Assembly (NCBI GenBank): GCA_910579615.1 | Contig: CAJTUA010000005.1 | Span: forward strand, 82,023 to 146,022 | Length of the DNA stretch: 64,000 nt | Reading direction: 5' to 3' | From: an uncultured Lachnospiraceae bacterium | GTDB taxonomy: Bacteria > Bacillota > Clostridia > Lachnospirales > Lachnospiraceae | Shown: positions 59,263 through 64,000 of the stretch, piece by piece | Position numbering within the stretch: position 1 is the first letter of the stretch | Layout: each line of letters begins with the position of its first letter | The notes under the pieces: model-generated | Databases searched by the model: none | What the model was told of the DNA's origin: nothing | Seen by the model: the letters and a program-made list of their open reading frames with translations, nothing else | Position numbers and translations under genes: made by a program

Positions 59263-60363
59263 ATGAAAATCATCCATTGTGCAGACCTGCATTTTGATTC
59301 GAAACTGAATGCAAACTTAGAGAAAGAAAGCGCAAAACAGCGCAAGGCGGAAATTCTGCATACCTTTGCGCGCATGGTCGCATATGCCGCGGACAATGAA
59401 GTAAAAGCCATTCTGATTGCCGGGGATTTGTTTGACACGAAAAATACTTCCGCGACCGCAAGAAATGCTTTTCTCCATGAGATGCTACAGCATCCGGACA
59501 TAAATTTTTACTATCTGCGGGGAAACCATGACCAGGATATTTTTCTGTTTGAAAGGGATGAGCTTCCGCAAAATCTCAGGACCTTTGACGCGCAGTGGAA
59601 GACTTACACGGAGGAGGAAGGGAAGATAACGATTTCCGGAATTGAATTCCCGGCGCAGGATACGGATTCCGTTTATCTTGCGTGCGCGCCGGACGCGGAA
59701 AAATTTAACATTGTTATGCTGCACGGACAGGAGGGGACGGGCAGCGCAAAGGACCGGACGGAAATCATCAACCTGAAGGCGCTGCGCAACAAAGGGATTG
59801 ATTACATAGCCCTCGGCCATGTCCATGCCTACAAAAAGGAAACGCTCGATGCGCGCGGGGTTTATTGTTATTGTGGATGCCTGGAGGGCAGAGGATTTGA
59901 CGAGTGCGGGGAGCACGGTTTCGTGCTGTTGGATGTGGACGCGCAAAGCGGGAAATATACGCATACATTCGTCCCGTTTGCGAAAAGAAGGCTCTATGCG
60001 GTGGAAGCGGATGTGACGGGCTGCCTTACCACGGCCGAAATGGCAGAAAAGGCCAGGCAGGCTTTGGCGGCGGCAGGCTGCGGGAAAGATGATTTGATAA
60101 AAATTGTTTTAAAGGGAATGGTGGATGTCGCGTGTGAAAAAGATATCGTCTATTTCCAGGCGCGTTTTGCGTCCGATTTCTATTTTGTGAAGGTCTGTGA
60201 TGAGACAACGCTGTTGGTCGATGTTGAAGATTATATGCGGGATGCATCCCTGAAAGGGGAATTTGTGCGTCAGGTGATGGAGGATGAATCCATACCGAAA
60301 GAGGATAAAAAGACCATAATCCGCTATGGCCTGCAGGCAATTGCGGGGGAGGAAATCCAGTAG
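59263..60363 (+). CDS. DNA repair exonuclease, SbcD/YhaO-like metallophosphoesterase
   Basis: 366 residues. Calcineurin-type phosphoesterase with all metal motifs: CADLHFDSK (D-x-H), GDLFDT, RGNHDQD and GHVHAYKKE. A C-terminal capping domain (about 260-366) follows. Mre11/SbcD-type nuclease of the YhaO branch in Firmicutes, acting on DNA ends with the SMC-like partner encoded next. ATG 59263 is chosen because GGGAG lies upstream; GTG 59254 overlaps that site. Confidence 0.9.
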   Translation: MKIIHCADLHFDSKLNANLEKESAKQRKAEILHTFARMVAYAADNEVKAILIAGDLFDTKNTSATARNAFLHEMLQHPDINFYYLRGNHDQDIFLFERDELPQNLRTFDAQWKTYTEEEGKITISGIEFPAQDTDSVYLACAPDAEKFNIVMLHGQEGTGSAKDRTEIINLKALRNKGIDYIALGHVHAYKKETLDARGVYCYCGCLEGRGFDECGEHGFVLLDVDAQSGKYTHTFVPFAKRRLYAVEADVTGCLTTAEMAEKARQALAAAGCGKDDLIKIVLKGMVDVACEKDIVYFQARFASDFYFVKVCDETTLLVDVEDYMRDASLKGEFVRQVMEDESIPKEDKKTIIRYGLQAIAGEEIQ

Positions 60364-60420
60364 GGGAAAGCTTTTATTTTTTATCCATGGAAAATATCCG
60401 GGTGGAAAAGGAGGGGGAGT

Positions 60421-63039
60421 ATGAAATTTATTTCCTGCCACATTGAAAATTTCGGGAAGCTGAGCGATTTTTCTTTTGAATTTTCGGAGGGAACCAATGT
60501 GATATGTGAAAAGAACGGTTGGGGGAAAAGCACGTTTGCCGCGTTTATCCGGGCGATGTTTTACGGACTTGAGGGTGGGAGGAAGAGAAACCACCTTGAA
60601 AATGAGCGGAAAAAATACAAGCCCTGGCAGGGAGGGGTTTTTGGCGGATGGCTGATTTTCCAGATTCAGGGAAAGCAGTACCAGATTTCGCGCATTTTCC
60701 ATGACAAGGATCTGAATGATGAATTTGAGCTGCGCGATGTGAAAACCAATCTGGTTTCAAGGGATTACAGCAAAAATATCGGGGAGGAAATTTTTCAGAT
60801 TGACCGGGAATCGTTTCTGCGGACGGTTTTTATCGGACAGAGTGAATGCGAAACCTCCTCTACGGATGATATCAATGCGAAAATCGGGAACCCGGCAGGT
60901 GACGCGAACGACCTGAATCATTTTGATGCCGCGTATGCGAGGCTGACGGAAACCGTCAATGCACTGACACCTTCCCGCGCATCGGGTGCCTTAGCAAAGC
61001 GCCGGGAGGAGATTGCTTACTGCGAGAGGATTTTTAAGGAGGGGGAGAACCTTCCGGAAAACATGGAGATTTATCAGGGCAGGGTGCGCGCGCAGGAGGA
61101 AGCTTACAATGCCTTAAAGGCAGAGCTTTTGGAAAGGGGAAAGGTGCAGGAGGAGTTCTCAAAGCACCAGTCCGCGTTTGCGATGAAATCCGAATGGATG
61201 CGGCTTGAGAATATGGCGGAGGAAAAAAGGGAGGAGCAGGAAGCTATCAAGAGGAGGTTCCCGGGCAAAATCCCATCGCTTTCGCAGGTGAAGGCGCAGA
61301 TTGACCTATGTGGTGAGCTTGGGAAGGCTTATGAGAGAATGTCGCTGTACCGGATGGGGAAGGAAGAAAAGCAAAAGCTTTTTTTCCTTGAAAAAATTTT
61401 TGGGGATGGAACGCCGGGGGCGGAGGAACTGGAGGGAAAGAAAAAGGAGGCATTGGAGCTGCTGCGCTTAAAGCGGGAATATGACGCGAAACAGATGAGC
61501 GAACAGGAAAGGGAACGGCTTTTTGCGCTTGCGCCCGGCTTTTTGGATGAAACAAAAGATGCTTCGTTCCTTGCCGCGAACTGGGCGCAGAGAAACCACA
61601 AAAAGGCGGCAATGCCTTCGAATGAGGCCGCCATGGAGGCTTTCGCGGCACAAAAGAAGCAGGGTGTGCCGTCAAAGGGATACATGGCATTTCTTGTAAT
61701 GGGAATTTTGCTTGTGGCAGCAGGCATTGTGGCGGGCGTGTATTCGCTTGTGGCAGGGATGGTGGCTGCGGTAATTGGTGTGGGGATGGTGTTGGCTGGT
61801 ATCTTAAAGAAAAAAGGGGGAACATCCGGCTTTCGTGAAGAGAATCCAGAGATTGAGAAGCTTAGGTGCATCATCCGGCAGGACACCGCCTTTATTGCGC
61901 AGACGGATGCGGAAGTTGCTGCTTATCTGAAAGCGCATGGCAGGGGATTTGAAGCGGGCAATGAACATGCCGTGGCGCTTGCCCTGCAGGAGATTGCGAT
62001 GGAACATGCGGAGTACCAGGCGCTTCGGAAAAAGGCGCAGAGTGCAAAGGCGGATGCGGGGGCAGGGCAGATTTACCAATATCAGGAGAGCATTGGGGCT
62101 TTTCTTTCCCGGTATGGGGCGGACGCGCCGCAGGAAAATTATATGGAAGAATTATACGCTTTGCGGGAGCGCGCCGTTTCGTATGCCGCCCTTGCGGATA
62201 AATGGGAAAGGTTTCAAAAAGCAGAAGAAGACTACGAGCAAATCCGGGGCGGAATTGCTGCATTTTATAAGGAATATGGCTTCGCGCCCGAACAGAATAT
62301 TTCTATGCAGCTAAATGAAATCCGGGATGCGGTAGATGATTACGAGGATGCGGTAAGGGCGTGTGAGCGAGCGGACGATGAGTTGATGCAGTTTGAACAG
62401 GAGAATGATATTTTTTCAGGTTTAAAGGCGGACGGGGAGGAAAACCTGCCATCCCTTGAGCAAATCCACGAAAGAATCCTTGCGCTGAATGAAGAAATGG
62501 AGCGGGTGCAAACGGAGCGGGCAGAGGATGTAAAGACGCTTGAGGATTTGCGCATAAGGTACGATGAATGGGAGGAGAACCGCGTAAAGTTAGAGCAGCT
62601 AAGGCAGGCACAGGAAATGCAGCAAAAAAAATACGAGCTTGTGGCAAAGGCAAGGGAGAAGCTCGGGCAGGCGAAAGAAGCGATGACAGCAAAATACGCC
62701 GCCCCGATTCTTGCGGCCTTTGGAAAGTATTATGAAATGATTGCGGGGACAAGCGCGAAGAATTTCCATGTGGATGCCAACACACAGGTGACGGTGGAGG
62801 AATACGGAAAGCAGAGGGAGGCAGAAATGCTTAGCCGCGGATGGCGCGATTTGGCAGGGATTTGTCTCAGGGTTGCATTCGTGGATGCGATGTATCCACA
62901 AGAAGCCCCGGTGCTGGTTATGGACGACCCGTTCACGAACCTGGATGATGAAAAGATTGCGGCGGGAAAGAGGTTTCTTGCAGAGACCGCGAAAAAGTAC
63001 CAGATTGTTTATTTTACGTGCAGTGCGGCAAGGGAATAA
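60421..63039 (+). CDS. SMC-like ATPase, YhaN/SbcC-type
   Basis: 872 residues. SbcC-like split ATPase: Walker A CEKNGWGKSTFAAFI (about 27-41) and a C-terminal RDLAGICLRVAFVDAMY signature with VLVMDDPFTNLDDEKIAAG as Walker B. Long coiled coils lie between. Unlike SbcC it has a pair of strong membrane helices in the middle (about 420-460: GYMAFLVMGILLVAAGIVAG), the feature of B. subtilis YhaN. Pairs with the nuclease upstream as a membrane-associated Mre11-Rad50-type complex. GGGGGAG just before the ATG. Confidence 0.9.
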   Translation: MKFISCHIENFGKLSDFSFEFSEGTNVICEKNGWGKSTFAAFIRAMFYGLEGGRKRNHLENERKKYKPWQGGVFGGWLIFQIQGKQYQISRIFHDKDLNDEFELRDVKTNLVSRDYSKNIGEEIFQIDRESFLRTVFIGQSECETSSTDDINAKIGNPAGDANDLNHFDAAYARLTETVNALTPSRASGALAKRREEIAYCERIFKEGENLPENMEIYQGRVRAQEEAYNALKAELLERGKVQEEFSKHQSAFAMKSEWMRLENMAEEKREEQEAIKRRFPGKIPSLSQVKAQIDLCGELGKAYERMSLYRMGKEEKQKLFFLEKIFGDGTPGAEELEGKKKEALELLRLKREYDAKQMSEQERERLFALAPGFLDETKDASFLAANWAQRNHKKAAMPSNEAAMEAFAAQKKQGVPSKGYMAFLVMGILLVAAGIVAGVYSLVAGMVAAVIGVGMVLAGILKKKGGTSGFREENPEIEKLRCIIRQDTAFIAQTDAEVAAYLKAHGRGFEAGNEHAVALALQEIAMEHAEYQALRKKAQSAKADAGAGQIYQYQESIGAFLSRYGADAPQENYMEELYALRERAVSYAALADKWERFQKAEEDYEQIRGGIAAFYKEYGFAPEQNISMQLNEIRDAVDDYEDAVRACERADDELMQFEQENDIFSGLKADGEENLPSLEQIHERILALNEEMERVQTERAEDVKTLEDLRIRYDEWEENRVKLEQLRQAQEMQQKKYELVAKAREKLGQAKEAMTAKYAAPILAAFGKYYEMIAGTSAKNFHVDANTQVTVEEYGKQREAEMLSRGWRDLAGICLRVAFVDAMYPQEAPVLVMDDPFTNLDDEKIAAGKRFLAETAKKYQIVYFTCSAARE

Positions 63040-63087
63040 TTCCATAGTTTCTGCCGGGTATTTTTCTGATTTGTTTTTCTGGCAGAA

Positions 63088-63129
63088 AAAACAGAGGGGC
63101 AAAATAAATGGCTTTGCCCCTCTGTTTTT
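63088..63129. terminator. Bidirectional terminator between convergent genes
   Basis: AAAACAGAGGGGCAAA (63088-63103) and its complement (63113-63128), with A-runs and T-runs on the outer sides. It ends both the SMC-like gene and the minus-strand esterase. Confidence 0.92.
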
Positions 63130-63802
63130 AGTCCGCAAGCAGTTCTGCATAGATGCCGCCCAATTCGTGCAACCCCTCGGCTATTAGCGCGCCCATTTGG
63201 ACCGCGCCGTCGCAGCGCAGATGGGTGTTGTCTTTTATATCCTCCGGATAGTTTTTATAGGTTCCCGCAGGGAAATACATAAACCATTTGCGGCTGTCTT
63301 CCTCCCCGGCCTGCTCGTAGAGAATTCGGCTTTTTTCGGTCAGGTCAATGGCAGGAACCCCCTCACGCCTTCCGAGTGATAGGATGGCGGCGGGATATTC
63401 GCCGTGGCTGTTTTTGATGGTTCCATCCCCGTTAAACTGGCGGCGGGAGAGGGGCGTAATCAGCACCGGATGCACACCGCGCTCCCTCGCCGCGGATACG
63501 TATTTCATCAGCCATTCCGGAAACGTCGAATGCGGCTTGGTGCGCCGCTCCTCATCTGGCTTCTCGTCGTTGTGGCCGAACTGGATAAAGAGAAAATCGC
63601 CTTTTTCCATGGCTTTTTGGGCAGGGGAAAAGAGCCCTTCGTTGTAAAAGCTTTTGGAGCTTCTGCCGTTTTGGGCGAAATTAAGGACAGGGATATCGGT
63701 TTTTAGGTAGCGGTTGAATTCCTGCCCGATTCCGGTTTGCGGGAAGGTATTGGCATGGTTGAATGCGACGGTGGAGTCACCCACCCAAATGATTTTTGGC
63801 AT
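63128..63802 (-). CDS. SGNH-type esterase, rhamnogalacturonan acetylesterase-like
   Basis: 224 residues. SGNH hydrolase blocks: IIWVGDSTVAF (catalytic Ser), NFAQNGRSSKSF (Gly block), IQFGHNDEKPD (Asn block) and DNTHLRCDGA (Asp/His). The pattern fits the rhamnogalacturonan acetylesterase branch, which removes acetyl groups from pectin; no signal peptide is seen, so it may act on imported oligosaccharides. ATG 63802 has AGGAG upstream. It follows the AAA-type gene on the same strand by 46 bases, so they are probably in one operon. Confidence 0.88.
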   Translation of the reverse strand: MPKIIWVGDSTVAFNHANTFPQTGIGQEFNRYLKTDIPVLNFAQNGRSSKSFYNEGLFSPAQKAMEKGDFLFIQFGHNDEKPDEERRTKPHSTFPEWLMKYVSAARERGVHPVLITPLSRRQFNGDGTIKNSHGEYPAAILSLGRREGVPAIDLTEKSRILYEQAGEEDSRKWFMYFPAGTYKNYPEDIKDNTHLRCDGAVQMGALIAEGLHELGGIYAELLAD

Positions 63803-63848
63803 TGCTGTTCTCCTGTTTTTGTCCCACAATTCAAAAGAACTGCGGTTT

Positions 63849-64000
63849 TTAATTTTTGCTGTCCAGATATGTTACTTCGTAAGCTTCCCAGGGCATTGGG
63901 ATTTCCAGTTTTTTTATCATTTCCTCCAGGACATTTTCCGGAATGTGCCGCGCTCTTGTGCGGTTGCGCAAAAGCAGTTCCTGATAAGGCGCCTCCAGAT
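63849..64000 (-). CDS. AAA family kinase-like ATPase, C-terminal end only
   Basis: The last 50 codons read on the minus strand: LEAPYQELLLRNRTRARHIP, then ENVLEEMIKKLEIPMPWEAY and a short end, stopping at TAA (63849-63851). This matches the lid/C-terminal region of small AAA_33-type predicted kinases, where RNRxR and xxIPE are conserved. The P-loop lies outside the window. No other frame is open in this stretch. It is upstream of the esterase in the same direction. Confidence 0.6.
   Translation of the reverse strand, partial: LEAPYQELLLRNRTRARHIPENVLEEMIKKLEIPMPWEAYEVTYLDSKN

Overview
The window reads as chromosome of a spore-forming, anaerobic, gut-type Clostridia, most likely a Lachnospiraceae member. 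Indications seen here are spore genes (spoVAD, spoVAE, an alpha/beta small acid-soluble spore protein) with sigma-G-like promoters, a Re-citrate synthase next to isocitrate dehydrogenase, a GH94 cellobiose phosphorylase, AddAB recombination enzymes, DUF4869 and an EFR1-type ferredoxin relic. Most of the window is moderately GC-rich; about 3.5-12.7 kb is visibly AT-richer. No rRNA, tRNA, CRISPR array, transposase or integrase was seen. LAYOUT. 1-3.4 kb: 3' part of cellobiose phosphorylase, a shared terminator, and a tandem GNAT protein whose linker is a small tandem repeat. 3.5-12.7 kb: an AT-rich accessory block with a DUF3800 gene behind an attenuator-like leader, a chloramphenicol-phosphotransferase-like kinase with a degenerate HD protein, a tightly overlapping three-gene cassette (DUF4869, short P-loop protein, possible TOPRIM-like protein), a NicX/M29-like metalloprotein, three small immunity-like proteins, and an operator-controlled AlbA_2/Schlafen-type ATPase operon ending in an 11-bp iteron-like array split by a perfect hairpin. 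12.7-18 kb: BlaI/BlaR1-like pair with an unusual sensor domain, three acetyltransferase or unknown genes, and a decayed EFR1 flavodoxin-ferredoxin. 18-22.2 kb: TruA-like protein with a changed catalytic residue, degenerate Nudix protein, pyrC, pyrF and a zinc-ribbon tail-anchored protein. 22.2-28.5 kb: DedA, a secreted His/Cys-rich protein with ECF sigma and RsgI-like anti-sigma, then Re-citrate synthase, isocitrate dehydrogenase and a GntR regulator. 28.5-32.6 kb: ABC-F and upp on the minus strand, then a gene-poor stretch with strongly paired repeats. 32.6-41.5 kb: addB, addA, a spore protein gene and a diacylglycerol kinase-like gene. 41.6-53.3 kb: xylB, tex, a SARP-like regulator facing an unknown gene and a LacI-type/GGDEF fusion, a SpoIID/LytB protein and YihY. 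53.6-64 kb: spoVAD-spoVAE, a three-gene ABC exporter, a YhaO/YhaN-like (SbcCD-type) pair, an SGNH esterase and the 3' end of an AAA kinase-like gene. HOW THE GENES WORK TOGETHER. Re-citrate synthase plus isocitrate dehydrogenase suggests an oxidative route from acetyl-CoA and oxaloacetate to 2-oxoglutarate for glutamate. pyrC/pyrF and upp are pyrimidine synthesis and salvage. AddAB and the YhaO/YhaN-like pair both act on DNA ends. The most unusual signals are two leader elements at 18.8 and 26.4 kb (different stems, kept paired, same loop and same flanks), the iteron-hairpin-iteron array at 12.5 kb, the three-gene cassette at 5.8-7.3 kb and the paired repeat block at 31.4-31.6 kb. All assignments come from reading the sequence; no database search was run.
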